From positions 98,150-162,149 of the forward strand of contig DAIDGU010000057.1 in NCBI GenBank assembly GCA_027459785.1: 64,000 nt of DNA. Direction: 5' to 3'. Source of the DNA: Ktedonobacteria bacterium. Its GTDB lineage: Bacteria; Chloroflexota; Ktedonobacteria; Ktedonobacterales; JACDGC01. The notes beneath the pieces were generated by a model. The model was not told the DNA's origin and made no database searches. It saw only the letters and a list, made by a program, of their open reading frames with translations. Shown here piece by piece: positions 17,701 through 24,664 of this stretch. The position numbers and the translations under genes were made by a program. Positions within the stretch are counted from its first letter, which is position 1; each line of letters begins with the position of its first letter.

Positions 17701-18752
17701 GCTGGTCGGATGTGCGTGCCAAACTGCGCGATACCATCGGCGCGCGGCTGGAACTGCGCCTGAACGACCCCGCCGATTCCGAGATGGGCAAAGTCGCCGC
17801 GCAGTCGCTCTTGCAGGCATCCGCCGGGCGCGGCGTCATCAAGGGTGGCGCGCAGTTTCAGGTGGCGTTGCCCAGCATCGAACGCGACGGCACCACCGGG
17901 CGCGGTGCCATCGACCGCTGCATCAGCGCCGTGCGGGCGCGCTGGCCAGGCGAGGCTGCCCCGCCGCTACGCCTGCTACCACAGGTCTATCCCCAGCGCG
18001 ATCTGCCGCCGCCGGAGGCGCATGCGCCGGGCGAGATCCTGATCGGCATCGACGAATTTCAGCTTGATCCGGTCGCCATCGATCTGACCACGATGGGGCC
18101 GCATTTCATGATCTATGGCGATGGTGAATCGGGCAAAACCAATCTGTTGCGCCTCTGGATTCAGGCGCTGACGCGCCAGCAAACGCCCGATCAGGTGCGT
18201 TTCGCTCTGATCGACAATCGCCGCACCCTGCTGGACTGCATCGACGCGCCGCATTTGCTGGCGTATGCCTGCACCCAGCCGATGCTGAAAGACCTGATCG
18301 AGAAGTTGCGCGCTGCTGTCGAACCACGCCTGCTGTCGGGGGCCATGCTCACGCTGGAAGAACTGCGCAAGCCGCGCCGGTGGGAGGGGCCGCGCTATGT
18401 CCTCTTTATCGATGACTATGAAACACTGACGACGGCCACCGGCAATCCCCTCACTCCGCTGGGCGAGATCATCGCCCAGGCCAAGGATATTGGCTTTCAT
18501 CTGGTCCTCGCCCGCAAGGTTACTGGCGCATCACGCTCGTCGATGGATCAGGTGGCGCAACGGCTGAAGGAACTGGCGACGCCCGCCCTGATCCTGCGCG
18601 GCGATCCCCAGGAAGGCGCGTTGGTTGGCACGCAGCGCGCGGCGCAGTTGCCCACGGGGCGCGGCTTCTTGGTGCGTCGCAACCAGCGCACGATGTTGGT
18701 GCAAACCGCCCTGCTGGCTGCCGTTCCCACGCCGGACGAGCAGAAAGGATAG
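14718..18752 (+). CDS. EccC/EssC-type type VII secretion ATPase
   Basis: A 1344-residue FtsK/SpoIIIE-family translocase of the EccC group. Two transmembrane segments lie near residues 38-88. Three ATPase domains follow with Walker A motifs GATGSGKSE (about 501-509), GAPLAGKS (about 848-855) and GDGESGKT (about 1133-1140). Walker B of the first domain is complete (LMIIVDEFAE, with Asp-Glu), whereas the second has IIDNLGQ and the third FIDDYE, so only the first domain looks fully catalytic, as known for EccC. In known systems this is the motor that moves WXG100-type substrates through the membrane. No forkhead-associated domain is seen at the N-terminus. Followed after five bases by the YukD-like gene. 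Confidence 0.92.
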   Translation: MSTIAFHRVARSYPERLPDDEIKIVMPQPPPQPNGGGVMAVLQFLLPAMGSLTSVLFYFTSPSKSSPLLLIGVGGMLVASLGSGILMRSMQNRQLKRQTKAYRQKYQRYLASLTTRLDDISQRQQAVGQRLNPAPAALGAVVAERAALWERAITDDDFLRVRLGTGIVPLSTAVRVDVGSNPLADFDADLLAKAQALASKYAQLADAPITIGLRDQHAVTIQGTPEETRALARALISQIAVFHAPGDVRIMALCAPEQVAAWSWLKWLPHARCLRRVRAEDFGGAEPLCLLADTPDDALFLLQRQVVTEVERRRKLKDGAARGKRSVQKPHFIICVDDYTPKNPLAHLPPLEEWLRAEDDLGVTVICLVRNTFDEPPATQQRLAFNKGGWLTLSDTAYGGERYEFITPDAVDVADSEDLARRMTPLVLQDENSEAELAQDVRLLTLLDIPTAADLRLARTWQPRSRTDLLRVPIGIGSDGTPLLLDIRESAEGGMGPHGMVIGATGSGKSELLRTIVTSLAITHDPETLNFILADFKGGASFADLAQLPHAAGMITNLQSDLSQVDRMRAALFGEQERRQRLLRTSGNLDNIRQYHQQRLKQPEMEPLPYLMIIVDEFAELLTQRPDFLELFVAIGRVGRSLGMHMLLATQRLSEGRIQGLEGHLRYRICLRTFSASESSAVLGTPDAFYLPAFPGIGYFKVDTTIYKQFKTALVTVPVSAAAASIDTPPLRAFTNLGRLVALHAPAQSDQPADSLHTDMDAIIAQVHAQYQPTSEVHQVWLPPLDNQLTLRRTLDHDAPAHAADDALPTPPPGTLAVPLGLIDLPAEQAQRPFILDFSGANGHLALVGAPLAGKSVALQSLIMSLMIAYAPQDVQIYIVDLGGGSLRAFEDAPHVGAVCGTGERDTIRRLLRQVRSVIETRALILREQRLDDIGAFRARRQAGDRMDTPFGDVFLIIDNLGQLRTDIEDIDVEITELAATGLTYGVHVVVTANRWSDVRAKLRDTIGARLELRLNDPADSEMGKVAAQSLLQASAGRGVIKGGAQFQVALPSIERDGTTGRGAIDRCISAVRARWPGEAAPPLRLLPQVYPQRDLPPPEAHAPGEILIGIDEFQLDPVAIDLTTMGPHFMIYGDGESGKTNLLRLWIQALTRQQTPDQVRFALIDNRRTLLDCIDAPHLLAYACTQPMLKDLIEKLRAAVEPRLLSGAMLTLEELRKPRRWEGPRYVLFIDDYETLTTATGNPLTPLGEIIAQAKDIGFHLVLARKVTGASRSSMDQVAQRLKELATPALILRGDPQEGALVGTQRAAQLPTGRGFLVRRNQRTMLVQTALLAAVPTPDEQKG

Positions 18753-18757
18753 GCCCG

Positions 18758-19033
18758 ATGGCCGGTGAAACGACGTTGCTGACCGTGCGGAGCGCCCTGC
18801 GGAGCGTCGATGTGCAGGTGTCCGCTGATATGGCGGTGCAGGAATTAGTGCCGCTCCTGGTGGATCTGCTTGAGCTAACGGCGCACGATGCCGCCTGGGG
18901 GCCGCGCCCCACGTGGGAGCTGCGCCCAGCGGACGCGCGCCAACCGCTTGCGCCGCTCCTGACCTTGCGCCAGGCCGAGGTGTATGATGGCGCGGTGCTG
19001 TTTTTGCAGCAACACGATGCCTGGGATGTGTAG
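18758..19033 (+). CDS. YukD/EsaB-like ubiquitin-fold protein
   Basis: A 91-residue protein with the order of a beta-grasp fold: LLTVRSALRSVDVQV (two strands), a helix VQELVPLLVDLLEL, then WELRPADARQPLAPLLTLRQAEVYDGAVLFLQ. This matches YukD/EsaB and the ubiquitin-like domain at the N-terminus of EccD. AAAGGA precedes the ATG and it lies five bases behind the EccC gene, so it belongs to the secretion apparatus. It carries no membrane segments, so it is the YukD form and not full EccD. Confidence 0.85.
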   Translation: MAGETTLLTVRSALRSVDVQVSADMAVQELVPLLVDLLELTAHDAAWGPRPTWELRPADARQPLAPLLTLRQAEVYDGAVLFLQQHDAWDV

Positions 19034-19095
19034 CCCGCCAGGTTGGCATCCACTTGAATGCTGGCACCTGCCGCCGAATTTCCTCCCTCAACTCA

Positions 19096-19125
19096 TTGAC
19101 GGTCGCACCCCTGGCGGTATATGAT
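19096..19125 (+). promoter_or_regulatory. Promoter for the hydrolase-like gene
   Basis: TTGACG, 18 bases, TATGAT. The start of the gene at 19188 lies about 60 bases downstream, separated by a repeat element at 19136-19170. Confidence 0.6.
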
Positions 19126-19135
19126 GAGCATTGCC

Positions 19136-19170
19136 TGTGTAGGGGGCGATCCTTTGTGGTTGCCCACGCC
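19136..19170. repeat. Dispersed intergenic repeat, TGTAGGGGGCG type
   Basis: TGTAGGGGGCGATCCTTTGT followed by GGTTGCCC. A close variant, TTGTAGGGGCGTACCCTTGT then GGTCGCCC, lies at 26979-27006, and a weaker one, CACCGGTAGGGGCG, near 19880. Dispersed copies of one element with slight divergence. Confidence 0.45.
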
Positions 19171-19187
19171 ATGAGGGAGGGACGGCG

Positions 19188-19847
19188 ATGGCGACACGCG
19201 AAACTGAGGTCCAATTTCCCAGCCTGAGCGCGCCCCCCGTCACATTGGTGGGCCGCTTGCACACGCCGGACGGCGTGGCCGGTGGGCTGCCGGCAGTCGT
19301 GCTGTGCCACCCCCAGCCGCTCGTCACCGATATGGACGATCCCCTGACGGCGCGCGTGGCGCGCGACCTGGCGGCGGCGGGGATGGCGGCGCTGCGCTTC
19401 AACTTGCGCGGCGTGCTGCCCAGTGGCGGCGAAAGCACCGATGGTCGGCTGGAGCCGTTGGACGTAGCTGGCGCGGTGACATGGCTGCTGGCGCAGCCAG
19501 CGGTCGATGGGGCGCGGCTGGCGCTGGTGGGCCACGCCTTCGGCGCGTGGGTCGCGCTGGCCTATGCGGCGGTGGATACCCGCGTTGGCACCGTTGTCGC
19601 CGTCAGCCCGCCGCATTTTCGCCTCACCCCTGGCTTCGCCGCCACGCTCGACCGTCCTAAGCTGATCGTGCTGGGCGACGACGACGAGGTCAGCCCGCAA
19701 TTCAAAGTGGAACAGTGGTTGCAGACGATTCCCGGCGCGCGCGGTCTGTCGGTCATCCCCGACGCGCAGCACCTGTTGCGCGGGCGCGAAGACGCGGCGG
19801 CGGCGATCATCGTCGGCTATCTCACGCGCTGGGCTGGCACCCCCTGA
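19188..19847 (+). CDS. Alpha/beta hydrolase-fold protein lacking the nucleophile serine
   Basis: A 219-residue protein of the dienelactone-hydrolase-like / CocE-like alpha/beta group. It has VVLCHPQPLVTDMDD, LRFNLRGVLPSGG and the nucleophile elbow LVGHAFGAW, where family members have G-[HY]-S-[FM]-G; here the serine is Ala117. Later regions fit the acid residue (LGDDDEVSP) and the histidine (IPDAQHLL), so the rest of the fold is intact. Either the protein is catalytically dead or it works through binding only. AGGGAGGGACGGCG precedes the ATG. Monocistronic under the promoter at 19096. Confidence 0.8.
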   Translation: MATRETEVQFPSLSAPPVTLVGRLHTPDGVAGGLPAVVLCHPQPLVTDMDDPLTARVARDLAAAGMAALRFNLRGVLPSGGESTDGRLEPLDVAGAVTWLLAQPAVDGARLALVGHAFGAWVALAYAAVDTRVGTVVAVSPPHFRLTPGFAATLDRPKLIVLGDDDEVSPQFKVEQWLQTIPGARGLSVIPDAQHLLRGREDAAAAIIVGYLTRWAGTP

Positions 19848-20002
19848 TAGTGCCTGCCCGACCGCGCTGCCAGGGCGACCACCGGTAGGGGCGCGGCCTG
19901 GCGCTCGCCCTGCCCTGACATACTAGCCGTAGGCTCGCAGATGTGATTGTAACCGCCCGTATCCTTGATGGGGCTGACATTTGCCGGCAAAAGGAGTGAT
20001 GC

Positions 20003-21712
20003 GTGACTGTTCAACTCGAAAACCCGATCATCGTTCAGAGCGACCGTACGATCTTGCTTGAGGTCGCGCGCCCCCGTGCGCGCGAAGCGCGCGACGTGCT
20101 GGCCGCCTTCGCGGAGTTGGAGAAGTCGCCGGAACACATCCATTCCTATCGCCTGACACCGCTGTCGCTCTGGAACGCCGCCGCCGCCGGCTTGACGGCG
20201 CAGACGATCCTGCGCCAGTTGACCGATCTGAGCAAGTATGACATCCCGCCGATGGTGGTGACGACCATCAACGACGCCATGAACCGCTATGGCCGCGTGA
20301 AGCTGTTGCGCGACGGCGATAACATGGTCTTGCGCTCGGCGGATTCGCCCCTGATCGTCGAATTGCGCCGTAACAAAAAGTTGGAGCCGTATATCCTGGG
20401 CGCGATGGGCGATGACACGATCATCATCGATCCGGCGCGGCGCGGTCTGGTGAAGCAGGCGCTCATCGGGGTGGGCTATCCTGCCGAGGATCTCGCCGGC
20501 TACAGCGACGGCACGGCGCTGGCCCTGGCCATGCGCGACCAGGCGGTGGATGGGCGCGGCTTCGCGCTGCGCCAGTACCAAAGCGACGCCGTCAGCGCCT
20601 TCTATGCCAACGGTGCGGTGGCCGGCGGCAGCGGCGTGGTGGTGCTGCCCTGCGGCGCGGGCAAAACCATCGTCGGCATCGGCACGATGGCCGCCGTTGG
20701 CCGCGCTACGCTCATCCTCACGCCCAATACCGTCGCCGTGCGCCAGTGGATCAGCGAGATCCTGGATAAGACGACGCTGACGCCGGAGCAGGTGGGCGAG
20801 TATACCGGCGAGCGCAAGGACATTCGTCCCGTCACCGTGACAACCTATCAGATGCTCACCTATCGCCCCTCGGAGTCGAGCGACTTCCCGCATTTCAGCC
20901 TGATGACGGCACATGACTGGGGGCTGATCGTGTACGACGAGGTGCATTTGCTGCCCGCGCCGATCTTCCGCGTGACGGCGGAGATTCAGGCGCGGCGGCG
21001 GCTGGGGCTGACGGCCACTCTGGTGCGCGAGGACGGGCGCGAGAGCGATGTCTTCAGCCTCATCGGCCCCAAAAAGTTCGATGTTCCCTGGCGTGAATTG
21101 GAGAAGCAGGGATGGATCGCCACTGCCGAGTGCCACGAAGTGCGCCTGAGCTTGAATGATGCCGACCGCATGGCCTACGCGCTGACCGAGGACCGCGAGA
21201 AGTATCGCGCGGCGGCGGAAAACGCGCGCAAGATCGAGATCGTGCGGGCGCTGATCGAGCGCCATGCCACCGATCAGATCCTGATCATCGGCCAGTATCT
21301 CGACCAACTCAAGCAGCTTGCCCAACTGCTGGAAGCGCCGCTCCTGACGGGCAAAACGCCCAACGCCCAGCGCCAAAAGCTCTATGACGATTTCCGGCAT
21401 GGCACGATCAAGCGGTTGGTGGTGAGCAAAGTGGCGAATTTCGCCATCGATCTGCCGGACGCCAACGTCGCCATCCAGGTCTCCGGCACGTTCGGGTCGC
21501 GCCAGGAAGAGGCGCAGCGCCTGGGACGCCTGCTGCGCCCCAAGAGCGACGGCAGCATCGCCTACTTTTATACTGTCGTCACGCGCGATACCCGCGACCA
21601 GGACTTCGCCGCCAACCGCCAGCTCTTCCTGACGGAGCAGGGCTACAAATATATCATCGAAGATGCCGAAGCGGTCGGGCTGATCGCGCAAGATGCTGCC
21701 GCGCCGCACTAG
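20003..21712 (+). CDS. XPB/Rad25-type DNA repair helicase
   Basis: A 569-residue superfamily 2 helicase similar to bacterial and archaeal XPB. Residues 1-180 form the N-terminal damage-recognition-like part (SYRLTPLSLWNAAAAGLT is typical). Motif I is LPCGAGKTIVG near residue 220, motif II is VYDEVHLLP (DEVH), motif III is GLTATL, the RED-type loop lies in LVREDGRESD, and motifs V and VI are in IDLPDANVAIQ and RQEEAQRLGRLLRP. All helicase residues are intact. XPB homologues occur in Actinobacteria and Chloroflexota and unwind DNA with 3'-5' polarity. Start is GTG at 20003 after AAAAGGAG. Confidence 0.92.
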   Translation: MTVQLENPIIVQSDRTILLEVARPRAREARDVLAAFAELEKSPEHIHSYRLTPLSLWNAAAAGLTAQTILRQLTDLSKYDIPPMVVTTINDAMNRYGRVKLLRDGDNMVLRSADSPLIVELRRNKKLEPYILGAMGDDTIIIDPARRGLVKQALIGVGYPAEDLAGYSDGTALALAMRDQAVDGRGFALRQYQSDAVSAFYANGAVAGGSGVVVLPCGAGKTIVGIGTMAAVGRATLILTPNTVAVRQWISEILDKTTLTPEQVGEYTGERKDIRPVTVTTYQMLTYRPSESSDFPHFSLMTAHDWGLIVYDEVHLLPAPIFRVTAEIQARRRLGLTATLVREDGRESDVFSLIGPKKFDVPWRELEKQGWIATAECHEVRLSLNDADRMAYALTEDREKYRAAAENARKIEIVRALIERHATDQILIIGQYLDQLKQLAQLLEAPLLTGKTPNAQRQKLYDDFRHGTIKRLVVSKVANFAIDLPDANVAIQVSGTFGSRQEEAQRLGRLLRPKSDGSIAYFYTVVTRDTRDQDFAANRQLFLTEQGYKYIIEDAEAVGLIAQDAAAPH

Positions 21713-21730
21713 TGCGGAAATTACGAAAGG

Positions 21731-21846
21731 GCGGAACGCGAAATGACGCGAGATCGGCACGAAATGACACGAAATCAATCGGGAAGCAAATTTTAACTGC
21801 AATTCGTGTCTTCTCGTGAATATTTCGCGTCATCTCGCGTTCCGTC
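21731..21846. repeat. Large imperfect inverted repeat after the helicase gene
   Basis: Left arm 21731-21775 and right arm 21802-21846 are near-perfect reverse complements over about 45 bases. Each arm also contains two diverged copies of a CGAAATGAC-CGA type unit. A T-rich stretch (GGTTTTTA) follows the right arm, so it may end helicase transcription. The next gene begins 21 bases later. Confidence 0.75.
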
Positions 21847-21867
21847 GGTTTTTATAAAGGGAAAGCC

Positions 21868-22491
21868 ATGATCTTCACGCCACTCTTGCGCCGTTTTGGG
21901 TTGCGGCGCTGGCTATTCACGCTGATGTATCGGCGGCACACGACACCGTGGGACACGAACATCAGTCCCCCAGAATTGGTCGCCACGGTCGAAGGACCGG
22001 CGGCGCTGCCGCCTGGTCGCGCGCTGGATATCGGTTGCGGTACCGGCACGAATAGCATCTACCTGGCGCGCCACGGTTGGCAGGCAGTCGGCGTCGATTT
22101 CGCCGGGCCGGCGGTTGAGCAAGCGCAGCTGAAGCTGGCGCACGCTGGCAAGCTGAGCGGTGACGCGCGCTTCCTGGTGGGCGATGCTACGCGGCTGGAC
22201 GCGCTGGCGCTCGCCCCCGGTTTCACGCTGCTCTTTGATCTCGGCTGTCTGCATGGCATTCCGCCGGCGACGCGGGCGCGTTACGCGGCGAGTGTGGCAC
22301 GGCTGGCCGCGCCAGGGGCGCGCTATTTGCTCTATGGCTTCACTACCACAGCGGGAGGAGCCGGCCCACTGGGCCTCACCGAAGATGAGGTGCGGGCGCG
22401 CTTCACGCCTGCCTTCACGCTGGATAAAATCGAGCTGGGCCACAATCCGGGGGGACGGCCCTCCGCCTGGTACTGGCTTACGCGCGCCTGA
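21868..22491 (+). CDS. Class I SAM-dependent methyltransferase
   Basis: A 207-residue methyltransferase. Motif I is ALDIGCGTGTNSIYLA near residues 51-66, the acidic residue of motif II lies in AVGVDFAGPA, and motif IV is LLFDLGCLHGIP. It resembles the thiopurine-methyltransferase-like / TehB-like group acting on small molecules. The substrate cannot be inferred. AAAGGGAAAGCC precedes the ATG. A diverged hairpin repeat follows its stop. Confidence 0.85.
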   Translation: MIFTPLLRRFGLRRWLFTLMYRRHTTPWDTNISPPELVATVEGPAALPPGRALDIGCGTGTNSIYLARHGWQAVGVDFAGPAVEQAQLKLAHAGKLSGDARFLVGDATRLDALALAPGFTLLFDLGCLHGIPPATRARYAASVARLAAPGARYLLYGFTTTAGGAGPLGLTEDEVRARFTPAFTLDKIELGHNPGGRPSAWYWLTRA

Positions 22492-22524
22492 TGCGCATTG
22501 CTGGTGATCCGTATGGATACCGGA

Positions 22525-22546
22525 GGACAGACATTCCTGTCTGTCC
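22525..22546. repeat. Palindromic GGACAGACA element
   Basis: Perfect 9-bp stem GGACAGACA / TGTCTGTCC with a TTCC loop, between the convergent methyltransferase and rsgA genes. The same core (CAGACA / TGTCTG) occurs at 46696-46711. It could also end transcription of both genes. Confidence 0.55.
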
Positions 22547-22603
22547 GGCCCCGCTGACTACCGCTTTTCCCCGCAATCGGTATGAGTAGCATATGCCGGC
22601 GGC

Positions 22604-23608
22604 TCAGTTCGCCTCGGCTTCTTCCAGCAGGCGCAGATAGCTTTCGTAGCGGCTGAGGGCGATGGTGCCTGCCGCCACGGCGGCGTGGATGGCGCAGCCA
22701 TCGGCGTTGGCTTCGTGCAGGCAGTCGTCATAGGCACAGGTGCCGAGCAAAGGGCGGAACTCGACGAAGGTGGCGGCCAGTCGCTCTGGCGCGACACCCC
22801 AGGGGGCCAGCTCGCGGATGCCGGCGGAGTCTGCCAGCCAGCCGCCATCGCGCAGCGGAAACAGTTGCACGCCGGTGGTGGTATGCCGGCCCTTGCCGGT
22901 GGCCTCGCTGATCTCGCCGATGCGCTGGCTTACGTGGGGTTCGATAGTGTTCAGCAGCGACGACTTGCCCACGCCGGAAGGGCCAGTCAGCAGCGTCACG
23001 CGCCCCGCCAGGTTGCGGCGCAGATCGTCCAGCCCCACCCCGCGCACCATGCTCGTCAGCAGCACGGGATAGCCCAGGCCGGCATACAGATCGATGGCCG
23101 CTGCGATGTCCTGTGTGATCCCCAGGTCGATTTTATTCAGGCAGATGATCGTCGGAATGCCGGCGTCTTCCGTCAAAACCAGATAGCGATCCAGCAGGCC
23201 GAAGTGTGGCGCGGGATCGGCCACGGCGAAGACGAGTACCGCCAGATCCAGGTTCGCCAGCAAGATCTGCTCTTCGTTCGCCTCGATGGCGGCGCGGGCC
23301 AGCTTGTTGCGGCGCGGCACAACCGCTTCGACGGCTCCCCCTGTAGGACCGTCCGGCGTCAGGCGCACGCGGTCGCCCACGGCGATGACGACGGGGGCGT
23401 CTTCGGTGGCGGGCGTGGGGACGGCAGTGGGGGCGCTGGGGCGGCGCGTCGGTTGCGTGCGCGTGGCGTTGGGGGGGCGCTGGGCCAGCGCGCGGGCGCG
23501 GCGCAGCTTGCCGCGCAGCGTACACAGCCGCGTCACGCCGTCATCCGTGCGCACGACGAAATAACCGTGCGCGCGCGAGATGACCAAGCCCTCCAGGGTG
23601 TCTGCCAT
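22604..23608 (-). CDS. rsgA: Ribosome small subunit biogenesis GTPase RsgA
   Basis: RsgA (YjeQ) is a circularly permuted GTPase that checks late 30S maturation. The order here is OB-fold (residues 1-105), GTPase motifs G4 (CLNKIDL), G5-like region, then G1 (GPSGVGKSSLLN near residue 207), G2/G3 (TGKGRHTTT, ADSAGIREL) and a C-terminal zinc site CAYDDCLHEANADGCAIH. The OB-fold carries a 45-residue proline/alanine/threonine-rich insertion (near residues 35-80), longer than usual. The frame is open to 23671, but family homology begins at MADTLEGLV, so I chose 23608. A standalone gene. Confidence 0.93.
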   Translation of the reverse strand: MADTLEGLVISRAHGYFVVRTDDGVTRLCTLRGKLRRARALAQRPPNATRTQPTRRPSAPTAVPTPATEDAPVVIAVGDRVRLTPDGPTGGAVEAVVPRRNKLARAAIEANEEQILLANLDLAVLVFAVADPAPHFGLLDRYLVLTEDAGIPTIICLNKIDLGITQDIAAAIDLYAGLGYPVLLTSMVRGVGLDDLRRNLAGRVTLLTGPSGVGKSSLLNTIEPHVSQRIGEISEATGKGRHTTTGVQLFPLRDGGWLADSAGIRELAPWGVAPERLAATFVEFRPLLGTCAYDDCLHEANADGCAIHAAVAAGTIALSRYESYLRLLEEAEAN

Positions 23609-24013
23609 GCGCTGGCGCTGCTCCTTTTCCCGCGAAGAATCCGTGTTCCTTGTATCATACCACCTTATCATGGGATGGTGCGCAGACGCAGGCCGACCCG
23701 GAGCAGCGACCGGATATCGCTGATCTCCCCCCTTCGCTAGCGCGTATAGTCAGTAATTCAGACGCAGATGTCTAGAACGGCACGTGAAGCATAGCGATAT
23801 ATGCGAAGAACGAAACGTGCAAGACATCATAAAGACATGGTAATCGTAATGTTTTTGTGCTATTATCGGAATGAGGGATCGTATCAGCCTTTTTATCGAA
23901 AGAACGGCATTAAGGCGATACCCCGTTTCGTGAGTGACTTCGACATCCCCACACAGTCAAAAAGGGGGTGATGTTACCCAAGGCAGAATCAAAGAAAGGG
24001 AGCGAACAGAGTC
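23609..24013. other. 405-base intergenic region
   Basis: Divergent region between rsgA and the gene at 24014. It is AT-richer than its surroundings. I see a TATTAT -10-like box near 23860 without a good -35. A 20-codon frame (23971-24033) with a strong AAAAAGGGGG ribosome site overlaps the start of the next gene out of frame and could be a coupled leader peptide; this is uncertain. Confidence 0.4.
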
Positions 24014-24598
24014 ATGGGATTTTTCGCAGGTGAACTCGAACAGGTGTTGCGGAATCACATTTCGCATCCGCAGGGATCGCCCTGGTCGATTCTCGCCCGG
24101 ATGAACGTCCATCCGCAACAGATCGATCGCTTGAAAAAGGCGGCAGAAGATATCGGCCAGGTTGCTACATTGCCGGACGTGTCGTTGCAACAGCTCAAAC
24201 AAGAATTGGAGTTGACGCCGGCTGAGTGGTCGCGCTTGCAGGCAGGGATAGAAGCAGACGTATTTCTGCGCATGCTCCTCTACCATTCCTACCCGCTGGA
24301 AGACGCCGTCAACACGGCGAATTCGATCTTCTCAGCGATGCTTAAAGATCGCTTGGCTACCGGTGGTGGCGAAATGATCTTTCCGCAGCTATCGGATAGC
24401 GTCAATATGGCGATTCAGGCCGGGCGCGGGCGGCGCGGGCGCGGCATTCGCCGCCGCGTGGAGGCGCAGCCAGACGAGATCGCTGAGTTGCAGCGGCAGA
24501 TCGCCATGCAAACGCAGCAGCTCCAGCAGCCGACCATGCCGCCCCCGGCGGCAGATCAACCGCTGGAACGCAAATCGACACGCGGACGGCGCGGCTAG
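24014..24598 (+). CDS. Unknown basic-tailed helical protein
   Basis: A 194-residue soluble protein I do not recognise. Residues 1-115 are mixed helical with LARMNVHPQQIDRLKKAAEDIG and ELTPAEWSRLQAGIEAD, the rhythm of a small helix-turn-helix pair. Residues 138-155 are an arginine/glycine cluster (GRGRRGRGIRRRVE), then a glutamine-rich coiled-coil-like segment and a second basic cluster at the end. The composition suggests nucleic-acid binding; function is unknown. GAAAGGGAGCG precedes the ATG. Convergent with the cyclase gene. Confidence 0.6.
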   Translation: MGFFAGELEQVLRNHISHPQGSPWSILARMNVHPQQIDRLKKAAEDIGQVATLPDVSLQQLKQELELTPAEWSRLQAGIEADVFLRMLLYHSYPLEDAVNTANSIFSAMLKDRLATGGGEMIFPQLSDSVNMAIQAGRGRRGRGIRRRVEAQPDEIAELQRQIAMQTQQLQQPTMPPPAADQPLERKSTRGRRG

Positions 24599-24664
24599 CG
24601 CCACCACAGGGCAGGCGCGTGGCAATGATCGCGCGCCTGCCATCCTCTCCTCATGCCCGGTGCC

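Noticed and set aside
19817-21802. 661-residue minus-strand frame opposite the helicase
   Set aside because: Antisense shadow of the XPB-like gene, which has all helicase motifs.
21731-21846. CRISPR-like or phage attachment site interpretation of the repeat
   Set aside because: There is no array of spaced identical repeats and no cas, integrase or tRNA gene nearby; it is a single inverted repeat.
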